Below the pieces are notes generated by a model. That model had not been told where the DNA came from, did no database searches, and saw only the letters and a program-made list of their open reading frames with translations. A stretch of 47,930 nt of DNA from COE1 sp036310845 (GTDB taxonomy: Bacteria; Bacillota; Clostridia; Lachnospirales; Lachnospiraceae), in NCBI GenBank assembly GCA_036310845.1, contig JAXJRB010000030.1, forward strand, positions 1-47,930, written 5' to 3'. Position numbers and translations under genes: made by a program. This document shows positions 8,523-16,458 of the stretch, piece by piece; positions within the stretch are counted from its first letter, which is position 1; each line of letters begins with the position of its first letter.

Positions 8523-9326
8523 TTACATTCTCTTTATTTCTTTCGAAAGTAATACATTCATCTCCGGAATCAACTTTCCAACATCCTTCGGATAATGAGC
8601 ATCTGATGCCGTTATTATAGAAACATCATGAAGTTGCATATACTTTAACATCTCTTTATTCATTCCTAATTCCTTGTCATCGTAATTTATAGCAAGTCCA
8701 CTACTTTCTTCTACATACATGGCATTTGCTTTCAATGCACAAGCAATATTGTCATACTCTTTACTAAAATCTCCCTCCGGATATGCACCAAAACATTGCA
8801 AAGAATTGGGATGACTCAATCCGGAAAACAATTTACTTTGTACCAATTTATACATAATCTCATAATAACGCGTATACAATTTCTTCAAGTCATAATCTTT
8901 CTTATCCCAATGTTGTTTTAAGTGGCTAAATGCCCAACCATCAATAAAGTGAATAGATCCTGCCAAAAAGTCGAAAGAATATAATGATTTTATTTTTTCA
9001 ATGTCTTTCTCATGCTCCGGTGAATAGCATACCTCCAAGCCAAACTTTAGTTTAACAGGAAATGTTTCTTTTTTAATCGACTCTATAAAACTAATATACT
9101 CACTTATCGAACGCATTTCTTTTTTCTTTTTTTCAAACCAGCTTCCCTGATACGCATTGTATTCAGCCATCTCTGTATAAAGACTTTGACACTCCTGAAA
9201 CAAATGTGTATGCTCTAAAAAATATATTTCTTCTATATTTCTGTCCAACGCATACTTAATAAATTCATTCACCCATTCTACAGAGTATGGGCCTTTTTCC
9301 AAATGTACATGACCATCAACTTGCAT
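8523..9326 (-). CDS. PHP-domain phosphoesterase (histidinol-phosphatase-like)
   Basis: Metal-dependent phosphoesterase of the polymerase-and-histidinol-phosphatase fold, 267 residues. Metal-ligand motifs are in order: DGHVH (His6, His8), EHTH (His39, His41), GLEV (Glu98), GSIHF (His126), SHP (His172) and SDAH (Asp242, His244). This matches HisK-type enzymes. Its start lies inside the end of the kinase gene (11-base overlap), so the two are translationally coupled. No other histidine genes are near, so its natural substrate may be the phosphorylated product of that partner kinase. Confidence 0.88.
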   Translation of the reverse strand: MQVDGHVHLEKGPYSVEWVNEFIKYALDRNIEEIYFLEHTHLFQECQSLYTEMAEYNAYQGSWFEKKKKEMRSISEYISFIESIKKETFPVKLKFGLEVCYSPEHEKDIEKIKSLYSFDFLAGSIHFIDGWAFSHLKQHWDKKDYDLKKLYTRYYEIMYKLVQSKLFSGLSHPNSLQCFGAYPEGDFSKEYDNIACALKANAMYVEESSGLAINYDDKELGMNKEMLKYMQLHDVSIITASDAHYPKDVGKLIPEMNVLLSKEIKRM

Positions 9327-9921
9327 GTAATTGCTCCTTACACATTAATATCTGCTTCAAAATATCATTCTTATCAATCTTATTAAAATCGGTAGTATCA
9401 ATCAATATTTGAGGACCGTTCCCGACATATGCATCCATTCCTCTGCTTACAACTGCATTTTCAAAGCTTTCATATGACATTGGTTCAATTACTTTTCCCG
9501 GCTCTTTTTCAGGATAACAATCATTTACCACATGTCCTCTATGTCTGGTAACACAATTATTTCTTTCGACAAAACGTTCATAGATTGTACGATAATCACC
9601 TGTTAATGTAACGGTAATTGTTTTATATGAATACTTATCTAAAACCTTATTCAAACCTTCTTTTGTCGCATTCTCAAAATTATTCTCTAAAATAAATGGT
9701 TGATTATGGCTCATTAATTGTTCAGCCATATAATACATTATACTTGCGCTGGCTGTTCCAAGTTTTACCTTTTCTTCCCTGGAATTGAAACCTACTTCAT
9801 CAAATAGTATTTCTTTTATTCCATCTTTTGAAATCATAGGAATATTCAGTTTTTCAGCTATAAAATTTGCAATAGTGCTTTTCCCTGCCGCCGGAATCCC
9901 CGTTACCAATATACAATACAT
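9316..9921 (-). CDS. AAA/P-loop kinase-like protein
   Basis: P-loop ATPase of 201 residues in the zeta-toxin or small-molecule kinase style. Walker A GIPAAGKST is at 8-16 right after the first strand. NQPFILENNFEN around 79-90 resembles the second strand with an acidic residue, and RHRGH supplies a possible lid arginine. The start is set at 9921 because GGAGGGAGAAAGT immediately precedes it; an ATG 27 bases upstream would put that site inside the gene. It overlaps the PHP gene by 11 bases, and kinase plus phosphatase may act on one compound. Confidence 0.85.
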   Translation of the reverse strand: MYCILVTGIPAAGKSTIANFIAEKLNIPMISKDGIKEILFDEVGFNSREEKVKLGTASASIMYYMAEQLMSHNQPFILENNFENATKEGLNKVLDKYSYKTITVTLTGDYRTIYERFVERNNCVTRHRGHVVNDCYPEKEPGKVIEPMSYESFENAVVSRGMDAYVGNGPQILIDTTDFNKIDKNDILKQILMCKEQLHAS

Positions 9922-9950
9922 ACTTTCTCCCTCCATTAAAGGTTCCAATT

Positions 9951-10979
9951 CTATTGAAGCAGCAACATTTCTTTTAATTCATAAACTCTTGCTTTTGTGA
10001 TTTCTGCCCCCATATCATATTCCAGCATTGATTGAATAGATCCACCTTCAGCAGGAGCACCAGCTTCCTTAACTGCATTATCTTTATAGGCAATCCATTC
10101 TCTTTCTGCCTCTCTGAGCTGCTCTTTTTCATCTTCCGGAAGGATACTCATAAGAATCGTCCATTCTTCATTCAAAACATTATCCCATAGCTTAAATCGA
10201 TTGTACGCATTCTCAGTCATATCCATCTGAGTCGTTAGATTTTGTAATTCATCAAGATATGACTGTTCCTCATACTCGTAATAACTGAAAAATGCTAAGA
10301 AATTATCTACTACATTATAACTATAAAATGCTTGTTCACCCTTGCTATTATAAAGGCATACAAAATCCAATTCATCTATAGGATTGTAATCATCATCATA
10401 CATCATCTGACTAATCCAACTTAGACACTCCTCAGATAAATTCTCTTTTGGGGTACCCGGAAGATAAAAATATAAAGTTTCTGCATCATCAAGACCATAT
10501 GCATCAGAATAAATATAACGAACATTATCCGCATATTCTTCTTCCCCTACCGTGTTCTCATATGAGATATCTATGAGCTCTGCTGTATAGGTACGCTCAT
10601 CTATTTTGGTAAGTTCACTTAACTGTCCTTTAAAATTGCAACAATATCTAGTTCCATCAGGATATGCATCACCCACATCGCCCATATCTGAATCAGAATA
10701 CATTCCTTTAAACGAACCATCCTCTCCAATTGTCATAATGGTACTCCAGGCACCTGCTCCACTGGAAAAGCAAAATTCTATTCCCCCTAAATTCTCATAC
10801 GAAAATGCCATTTCATCATTCTGTATTTCATCATCCAGAACCTCATCATCAGCCTCATAAATGTTTCCATCTTTAAAAACTTCATCAACAATTTCTATAT
10901 CATCATCAACTTGCTTATCCGCACAACCTGCCAATGATGCACATATTGCTACCATAAATAAATATTGCAATTTTTTCAT
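9951..10979 (-). CDS. Lipoprotein with LprI-like C-terminal domain
   Basis: Predicted secreted lipoprotein, 342 residues. The N-terminus has a lysine pair, a short hydrophobic core and the lipobox SLAGC with Cys19 as lipid anchor. An acidic linker follows. The last 100 residues (WTILMSILPEDEKEQLREAE, REWIAYKDNA, GGSIQSM) resemble the DUF1311/LprI lysozyme-inhibitor-like domain. I place the start at 10979 because GGAGG lies 13 bases before it; the first ATG of the frame precedes that site. The stop is 29 bases before the kinase gene, so readthrough is likely. Confidence 0.85.
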   Translation of the reverse strand: MKKLQYLFMVAICASLAGCADKQVDDDIEIVDEVFKDGNIYEADDEVLDDEIQNDEMAFSYENLGGIEFCFSSGAGAWSTIMTIGEDGSFKGMYSDSDMGDVGDAYPDGTRYCCNFKGQLSELTKIDERTYTAELIDISYENTVGEEEYADNVRYIYSDAYGLDDAETLYFYLPGTPKENLSEECLSWISQMMYDDDYNPIDELDFVCLYNSKGEQAFYSYNVVDNFLAFFSYYEYEEQSYLDELQNLTTQMDMTENAYNRFKLWDNVLNEEWTILMSILPEDEKEQLREAEREWIAYKDNAVKEAGAPAEGGSIQSMLEYDMGAEITKARVYELKEMLLLQ

Positions 10980-11018
10980 AATATTAATTATTCCTCCCAA
11001 AAATAATTATTCCGTACT

Positions 11019-11690
11019 TTATCCAAACAGCATCTTAGCTGCTTCTTCTAATGCCTTACGCTCTTCTATATCCTCATAGGATACATGCTTATCATCTATG
11101 CCTTTTAAGACATCAATAGTGAACAAACCATCTCTATTACAATAAAAGAGAATCTTCTTTACACCATTTATCTTTATTCTTGCTTCTGCATTTCCTTCCG
11201 GATAAAGCTTAATCATTTGAATCTTATCTGTTGATAATCCTGCAATAAATGAAATGTAATGTTCTTTTTTCATATCATGTTCAACACGAACATAATATTC
11301 ATCTTCTACTCTTTCAATAAATATCTTGTGATTTTCATCTGTTTCTTCTGCCTGACATGGCGTTAGCAGCACACCATGACAATGAATCACTGCTTCTCCC
11401 ATGCTATGAATAATATTTCCACATACCGGACACACATAAAATTTTGAACGCATTACATTAGCAGATACATTTACATTGCTAACTGCATTTCCGGATATTA
11501 ATTCTGTAATGGATATTCCAAAAATCTTTGCTATTGGCTCCAATAACGAAATATCGGGATATCCCTTCGCTGTCTCCCATTTTGAAATAGTCTTGTCTGA
11601 AACATTAAGCTTTGTAGCCAGTTCAGCCTGTGTTAATTTACACTTTTCGCGTAATTCCTTAATAACGTTTCCTGTAACATATTGATTCAT
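11019..11690 (-). CDS. XRE-family regulator fused to a desulfoferrodoxin-like domain
   Basis: Two-part protein of 223 residues. Residues 5-62 form a Cro/CI helix-turn-helix (LTQAELATKLNVSDKTISKW). A zinc- or iron-binding-looking segment follows with Cys87 and Cys90 (CPVC), Cys104 and Cys112. The region 130-180 (VRVEHDMKKEHYISFIAGL) resembles the iron-binding module of desulfoferrodoxin/superoxide reductase, keeping His138 and His144. It may sense metal or oxidative state and control neighbouring genes, including the lipoprotein 40 bases downstream. AGGAGGTAC precedes the ATG. Confidence 0.83.
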   Translation of the reverse strand: MNQYVTGNVIKELREKCKLTQAELATKLNVSDKTISKWETAKGYPDISLLEPIAKIFGISITELISGNAVSNVNVSANVMRSKFYVCPVCGNIIHSMGEAVIHCHGVLLTPCQAEETDENHKIFIERVEDEYYVRVEHDMKKEHYISFIAGLSTDKIQMIKLYPEGNAEARIKINGVKKILFYCNRDGLFTIDVLKGIDDKHVSYEDIEERKALEEAAKMLFG

Positions 11691-11790
11691 TTTTTGTACC
11701 TCCTATACGTATAACCTGTACCTATATCATACGCATATAAAGATATAACGACTACCTACGGAAAGTAGACTTATGCATTTCATCTCCTTC

Positions 11791-12522
11791 TTAATCATCT
11801 ACCATCACATAGTCTATCTCAAACACATTCTTTTCATTTTTAATATTCTGCAAATCATATAGATTTAGCATAAGCTGCATAGGATAATCCGGACTTTGTT
11901 TTATTGTTTTAATATGATTATTGTTGATAAAAAAAGAAATATCATTCTGTGTCCAAGTAAAACGATATGTATTCCATTCTGTTACATCAATTTCAAAACG
12001 TTCTTCATAAAATTCATCACAAATCTTTTTATCTCCAAATGGATGTACTCCGAATCCTATTATTGCACTGTCCTTATTTACATTGTATCCTTTTAATTCA
12101 AACAAGCAAATCTCAGCTGACTGATGTGGTTCTTCCTCTACTCCTATTAACCATAAGGCTGCCACATTTTCATCAGATATTTTGCATCTAGCTTTCATTT
12201 CTACTGTCCCATATTTGGGTGTAACTAAAAAACATTTCTTTTGTTCTTCACGTACCACAAGTCCTTCCGTAAAGCGATGCTGACCTTCCGAACTTCCTAC
12301 TTGTCCGGAAAATACCCCTGTTTGAAGATTTGATACACGAATTTCTCCATTCCATTCAGGACACCAAGGCTCTTGATTATCTGATATATATAATGTTAAT
12401 ATACTATTTTCAATTTTATAACTCGGAAACGCCTTTTTTTTACTACTCCATTGTGGTAGATAAGTCGGAATCCAGTAATTTTCATTTAATGTATTCTCTA
12501 AAAAATCATCAAACATAATCAT
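11791..12522 (-). CDS. Glycoside hydrolase family 16-like beta-jelly-roll protein
   Basis: Soluble 243-residue protein with the layout of a GH16/LamG jelly roll: YGTVEMKARCKI, WLIGVEEEP, SAEICLFELKG, YRFTWTQNDISFFINN and MLNLY appear in the expected order. The catalytic E-I-D-x-x-E motif of GH16 appears as EICLFE (137-142). Both glutamates remain, but the middle aspartate is cysteine. There is no signal peptide, unlike most GH16 enzymes. It may be a divergent cytoplasmic glycosidase or a carbohydrate-binding relative. Its start comes 16 bases after the end of the Fe-S fragment. Confidence 0.72.
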   Translation of the reverse strand: MIMFDDFLENTLNENYWIPTYLPQWSSKKKAFPSYKIENSILTLYISDNQEPWCPEWNGEIRVSNLQTGVFSGQVGSSEGQHRFTEGLVVREEQKKCFLVTPKYGTVEMKARCKISDENVAALWLIGVEEEPHQSAEICLFELKGYNVNKDSAIIGFGVHPFGDKKICDEFYEERFEIDVTEWNTYRFTWTQNDISFFINNNHIKTIKQSPDYPMQLMLNLYDLQNIKNEKNVFEIDYVMVDD

Positions 12523-12538
12523 TTCATTTTTACCGTCC

Positions 12539-12739
12539 TTACTTTTTTATTCCAACACGCATCGGACATACACTTCTGCATTTATTACAATCAACCGTAC
12601 CAAATCCTCTTGCTGTATTGCCATAAGTATTCAATCTACAATTCTTTTGTGTAACAGATTTATCTTGTATCGCCAATACTGGGCAGAAATCTAAACACTT
12701 AGAGTATAATGGATTTCTAACAAAAAGTGTTCCTAAAAA
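12539..12739 (-). pseudogene. 3' fragment of a 4Fe-4S protein (epoxyqueuosine reductase-like)
   Basis: A 66-codon open frame without start. It carries RNPLYSKCLDFCPV, then a second cysteine set DCNKCRSVCPM, and ends VGIKK before TAA 12539-12541. Cx2Cx3CP followed closely by the end of the protein is typical of QueG-like double-cluster Fe-S proteins. The 5' part is missing. Upstream the sequence becomes the last codons of the 12733-13035 gene in a different frame. It is a tail left by recombination at that gene's stop. Confidence 0.78.
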
Positions 12740-13035
12740 TTAAATTCCGGATAATTGCAGTAAGGTGCTGGAAGCTTTGAATCAAAATCAATCCATCCAA
12801 GATTTTTTACAAGTACAGATTTTTCGTCAGGAAATACATAAGTATTTAAGTATTCAATAAAGTCATCTTCGTTGTAACAAACAACATCACCAATTCTATA
12901 CTTCTTTGCCTGAGGACTGTTTCTTATCCACTCATTACAAAACTCAATACAATATCCGGACAAATTATTCGCTACAACGTCAGGAACAGAATATATTTTT
13001 CTATCTCCATCAGCACTGATAACTACATTTTTCAT
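12733..13035 (-). CDS. Small protein of unknown function
   Basis: A 100-residue soluble protein that I do not recognise. It is rich in aromatic residues and cysteine (GYCIEFCNEWIRNSPQAKKY) and has no signal or membrane segment. I choose the ATG at 13035, with GGTGGA about 10 bases upstream. An in-frame GTG lies 33 bases higher, and the frame stays open to about 13100, so an N-terminal part may have been lost. Its stop codon abuts the Fe-S protein fragment, so the 3' end may have been a recombination point. Confidence 0.6.
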   Translation of the reverse strand: MKNVVISADGDRKIYSVPDVVANNLSGYCIEFCNEWIRNSPQAKKYRIGDVVCYNEDDFIEYLNTYVFPDEKSVLVKNLGWIDFDSKLPAPYCNYPEFNF

Positions 13036-13143
13036 ACAATCACATTCCACCATCCAATTTAAAATCACTTCTCGTTTAGCTGATTTAATATTTTGATAAT
13101 ATCTAGGAGCTATTATATAACTTCAAACTTGTAGCCTCCATAT

Positions 13144-13626
13144 CTACACTCTTTCATCCGTCACAATATGTTCTATTCCAAAGTGCTCTTTACTAAGAAA
13201 ATCTTTCAAAAAGCTTGGAAATGCTTTGTATTTATCTAGATCTTTAATAGGAATCCAGCACATTTCTTCTTTTACTCCTTGTGTCATACTGTTGCTACGA
13301 AGTTCCTGTGTTCCTCTTGGCTTCATTAAGAAATAGAAACTAATTTCATGGCAATTCAAGCCCTTTAATGCTCCGTTATTCTCATCAAAAAAGTTTTCGT
13401 GTATGACTGCCAAATGGTCTATCTCATAATGTACACCCGTTTCTTCAAAAACTTCTCGTAATACAGCGTCTTCGGCTGTTTCACCCATATGTACGCCACC
13501 ACCAACAGAATATAAATAATCCTCTTTTTCATTTGTAGCAAATAATACGCAATCATTTTCAATAATGATCGCTGCTGCACGATATCGAAACTAATTATTT
13601 TCTTTTGTTAAACCACAATCATACAT
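13144..13626 (-). pseudogene. NUDIX hydrolase pseudogene (amber stop at codon 12)
   Basis: Frame from ATG 13626 reads MYDCGLTKENN, then TAG (13591-13593), then continues in phase to the natural end. The intact paralogue at 26175-26660 has Trp at this position, so TGG became TAG. The rest, including a perfect Nudix box (GGVHMGE ... REVFEETGV), is intact, with about 20 residue differences from the paralogue and one single-residue gap. Restart at the internal ATG of VHMGE would delete the first strands. Recent loss of function is the simplest reading. Confidence 0.9.
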
Positions 13627-13648
13627 CATCCTTTGTTCTCCCAACTTT

Positions 13649-14212
13649 CTACCTATTTGAATTCATACGTTCCCATTCATGCTTTAACATACGATATTCC
13701 AATCGTGTTTTCATCTTTCCATCGTGCCACTCCCAATCAACATGCTCTGCTTCTTTTATCAATCCACACTTCTTCATTACCTTCTCAGAGCCAATATTTT
13801 CAGCCAAGCATCCCGTTGTAACTCGATATACATGATTTTGAGTAAAAGCATATTCTAATACTTTTTTTAATGCTTCTGTTATATACCCATTATTCCAAAA
13901 CTGAGGATAACTAAAATAACCGACATGTACTATCTTCCCTAATGGCGTATGATCGACCACAGTATACCCCACACTTCCTACTTGTTCCTTTGTTTCCTTC
14001 AATTCAACATGAAAAAAATAAAATTTTCTGTCTTGTTCTTTCATATCTTTTAAGACATTTGCAAAATCCTCATCGGCTTCCGCTTGGGTAGATAACTGTA
14101 TATCCTGCAAATAATACATGGTATCTCTATCACTCTTTAATTTGAAATAAGCATCTCTATCTATTTCTTTATACTCGCGTAAGATAAGTCTGTCTGTTAC
14201 CATTTTTGTCAT
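13649..14212 (-). CDS. GNAT acetyltransferase (RimJ/RimL type)
   Basis: 187 residues, starting with the RimJ-like TDRLILREYKEIDRDAYFKL. Motif A lies around 98-120 as HVGYFSYPQFWNNGYITEAL, where N-N-G-Y-I-T-E-A replaces the usual G-x-G-y-a-T-E-A. Motif B is TTGCLAENIGSEKVMKKCGL. Such enzymes acetylate protein N-termini or small amines; the target is unknown. GGTGAGAAAGT precedes the ATG, and this ribosome site overlaps the end of the cupin fragment. The NUDIX pseudogene starts 22 bases downstream. Confidence 0.9.
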   Translation of the reverse strand: MTKMVTDRLILREYKEIDRDAYFKLKSDRDTMYYLQDIQLSTQAEADEDFANVLKDMKEQDRKFYFFHVELKETKEQVGSVGYTVVDHTPLGKIVHVGYFSYPQFWNNGYITEALKKVLEYAFTQNHVYRVTTGCLAENIGSEKVMKKCGLIKEAEHVDWEWHDGKMKTRLEYRMLKHEWERMNSNR

Positions 14213-14225
14213 ACTTTCTCACCAT

Positions 14226-14465
14226 CTATATTTTTCCTACTTTATAACAAATTGCATTCTTTTTCGGTCCGTATATTTCTACTTCTCCGGATAAAACATA
14301 AAAAAACTGTCTTGCCTTATAATGATAATGCATATCTTCATACGTATTTGCCGGCATTTTTTCTGCAATAACACTTAATTCATCACTTTTTAACAAATGC
14401 CAACCATCATATACTGTTTTCCAATTATAATGCTCTGCATTTTCTACATCAATTTCTTTAGAACA
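14226..14465 (-). pseudogene. Truncated cupin-domain gene fragment
   Basis: Open frame of 79 codons from directly after the TAG of the 14466 gene (and in the same phase) to TAG 14226-14228. It reads EIDVENAEHYNWKTVYDGWH, PANTYEDMHYHYKARQFFYV and LSGEVEIYG. This is the N-terminal half of a cupin with the HxH metal motif and G(X)5-type strand. The second cupin half is missing and is replaced by KNAICYKVGKI, which looks like the tail of another gene. It has no start codon or ribosome site of its own. Confidence 0.8.
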
Positions 14466-15045
14466 CTACCGATACCCATAAATCACATACAAATTTCTTA
14501 TTTCATCATACTCATAAAAAATAGAATATTTTTGTAAAATATTAAGAATTTTACTTTTGATATCATGTTGAACTATCTTAGGTTCTAAAAGCCTCCCCTG
14601 ATGTTCACATTCTGTAATATTTCCAGAAATTATAAACCATTCAATCAATGCCTTATTCATGAAATCGAAATGTTCATCTCCATCTATTGTCCAATATATC
14701 TCAGGATCGCTTGTATCAAAAATGGTTTTATACTTTATCTGCAGATTATCAATTTGTCTTATTTCTGCTATAAGTTCTTGCCACTTTGTTTTATTCATAT
14801 ATGAGGTAAGTTGTTTCTGCTGTATAATATCTTGTATTCTATCACTTTGTGTTTTCTTATTATCATATTTTCCATACTCAATTTCATTAATTAAATTTTG
14901 CATACAACGTATTATATCATTATCAATTTTGGTGTAATGAAATAAGGCAACTTTTATCAATAATTTCTTCATTTTTCGCTTGTACAGTTCCGCTACGAAC
15001 ATCCAAGGTATTACATAATATTTCATATATATCTTGTTGTAACAT
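14466..15045 (-). CDS. DUF6678-like protein, probably frameshifted near its start
   Basis: The C-terminal 110 residues (from MNKTKWQELIAEIRQI to VIYGYR) resemble the uncharacterised DUF6678 family: an N-T/K-K-W start, a central WTIDGDEHF and a closing YGY. No ribosome site fits the ATGs in that frame, at 14903 and above. The only good site, GAGGTGG, serves an ATG at 15045 in another frame, which reads MLQQDIYEILCNTLDVRSG and stops at 14923. A one-base indel between 14926 and 15045 would join the two. It could instead be a fusion of two gene pieces. Function unknown. Confidence 0.5.
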
Positions 15046-15073
15046 AGAACCACCTCACTTCACCTAATTGAAT

Positions 15074-15169
15074 TTAACGAACCTTTTCTATGTTCGCAAT
15101 TTCAAATCCCTCTTTTTCATACAACATAACAGCTTTATCATTCCATTTTGCAACATGTAAGGTAATTGC
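15074..15169 (-). pseudogene. 3' fragment of a GNAT acetyltransferase gene
   Basis: Directly after the TAA of the 15170 gene, and in the same reading phase, 31 codons read AITLHVAKWNDKAVMLYEKE, GFEIANIEKVR and stop. This is the motif B end of a GNAT protein (H-V-x-x-x-N-x-x-A-x-x-L-Y-E-K-x-G-F). The first three quarters of the gene are absent. It is another example of a tail left exactly behind an intact gene's stop codon. Confidence 0.88.
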
Positions 15170-15514
15170 TTATAACGAATAACCTAAACTTATATCAAAC
15201 GGTGCAATAAGCAATCTTTGCAATTCCTTCATATAATTGTCAAAGAAAAATTTTATTGCCTTTCCATAGTTTCCCTTCGTATCAAATTCCCAATAAGAAT
15301 AATACTTAACACATTTCACTATCTTGGTCAGTTCTCTAGGAGGCTCGCCCAATTCAATTCCATCAATAGTATAAAATCTCTTAAAATACTTTATTGAGAT
15401 ACAACCTGCACATTCCTCTTGATTTCTTTTTATTTCCTCAACTATCGTTTCAAATTGCTCTAACTTATCAGGCTTTACCTGAAAAAGCTTTATTTCTACA
15501 AAACTCTTATCCAT
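15170..15514 (-). CDS. Small dimeric alpha/beta-barrel protein (ABM-like)
   Basis: A 114-residue protein starting VEIKLFQVKPDKLEQFETIV and continuing GCISIKYFKR. This strand-helix-strand pattern resembles antibiotic-biosynthesis-monooxygenase-like ferredoxin folds, here with a C-terminal extension rich in aromatics. Such proteins dimerise and bind small hydrophobic molecules or haem. No catalytic residues can be assigned. GGGAGGAG precedes the ATG. It is 25 bases downstream of the DUF3795 gene and may be cotranscribed with it. Confidence 0.62.
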   Translation of the reverse strand: MDKSFVEIKLFQVKPDKLEQFETIVEEIKRNQEECAGCISIKYFKRFYTIDGIELGEPPRELTKIVKCVKYYSYWEFDTKGNYGKAIKFFFDNYMKELQRLLIAPFDISLGYSL

Positions 15515-15539
15515 TTCTTACTCCTCCCATCTATTTTTT

Positions 15540-15920
15540 CTACTTTTTCAAATTGTTTTCTTTATCAAAAAATGCTTTTTTTAAAGTAATATATTCTTGT
15601 GACGAACATACTTCTTTACACTTTCTGTCATACTCAGAAGAACGTTCCAACATCGCAGTAATCTTCATACATGGGAATTCATTACACTGATTACATTTAT
15701 CCACATTGTGTTCTTTTGTACATTCTACTAACTGGTATGTACATTGTTTATGTGAAGAACAACCACTACATGCAATTTCTTCATTTGAAACAACACATGT
15801 TCTCCATCCTACTCTGTACCACAATTCTGCAACCGCACTTAATTCTTCATCGGTATGTGCATTGTATCTTGGACATTCAATGCAATTATCGCCACACAAG
15901 GTTATTTTCTCTTCCATCAT
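15540..15920 (-). CDS. Cysteine-rich DUF3795 family protein
   Basis: 126 residues with at least ten cysteines in the DUF3795 pattern: CGDNCIECPRY near the N-terminus, CSGCSSHKQC in the middle and CNQCNEFPC toward the end. The spacing suggests zinc or iron-sulphur binding. The family is uncharacterised. I use the ATG at 15920 following GTAGGTGTG; a GTG lies one codon upstream. It follows the GNAT gene by 15 bases, so GNAT-DUF3795-ABM may be one transcript. Confidence 0.83.
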   Translation of the reverse strand: MMEEKITLCGDNCIECPRYNAHTDEELSAVAELWYRVGWRTCVVSNEEIACSGCSSHKQCTYQLVECTKEHNVDKCNQCNEFPCMKITAMLERSSEYDRKCKEVCSSQEYITLKKAFFDKENNLKK

Positions 15921-15935
15921 CACACCTACAATTTC

Positions 15936-16412
15936 CTAATATACACTCTTTCTTGCTTGTTCTCGAAAACACCGATACCCCATACCATTCCACGCTTCTT
16001 TTGCCCCTGCATTTTCAGGTAAATAGCATACTTCTACATATTTAATAGATAACTCCCTAAAAAACTCGTTACTAAGCTTTTCTAGTTCTTTCATAATTCC
16101 CTTACGACGATGTTCTTCTTTCACATAACCAGCCACAATATATCCCACTTTTTTATGAGAGCAAAGAACCATGTGGCAAGGAATAATTTCTACTATCATC
16201 ATTCCTACGATTTCGTCATTTTTCTCAGCAACCAAAATACAACTTTCGTCATTTTCGATATATTCCTTTATCACACCTTCTGTTGTATCAAGTGACAATT
16301 CTTCAAAATCCCAATATACATCTTTCGAAGAATTCTTGATATGATATGTTAAATCTTGGAATAAAACCGCAACACTTCTTACATCGTTTAACGACGCTTT
16401 TCTATAATCCAT
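15936..16412 (-). CDS. GNAT family N-acetyltransferase
   Basis: 158 residues with the full GNAT core. The first strand is DYRKASLNDVRSVAVL, the central strand EKNDEIVGMMIVEI, motif A VAGYVKEEHRRKGIMKELEK at about 93-112 (R-R-K-G-I/M), and motif B VEVCYLPENAGAKEAWNGMGYR. Acetyl-CoA binding is expected; the substrate is unknown. TAGGGAGATAAGAAA precedes the ATG. It sits 46 bases downstream of a kinase-like gene and 15 bases upstream of DUF3795. Confidence 0.9.
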   Translation of the reverse strand: MDYRKASLNDVRSVAVLFQDLTYHIKNSSKDVYWDFEELSLDTTEGVIKEYIENDESCILVAEKNDEIVGMMIVEIIPCHMVLCSHKKVGYIVAGYVKEEHRRKGIMKELEKLSNEFFRELSIKYVEVCYLPENAGAKEAWNGMGYRCFREQARKSVY

Positions 16413-16458
16413 TTTCTTATCTCCCTAAAATCATATTAAATCATCTGATATCTGCTAC

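Noticed and set aside
13069..13143. Short frame reading GGYKFEVI after the NUDIX pseudogene as another gene tail
   Set aside because: It is only about a dozen codons and has no clear family; it could easily be chance.
13591..13593. TAG in the NUDIX gene as a recoded pyrrolysine or readthrough codon
   Set aside because: The intact paralogue has Trp at this place, one base away from TAG. No recoding genes or stem structure are seen, so a nonsense mutation is simpler.
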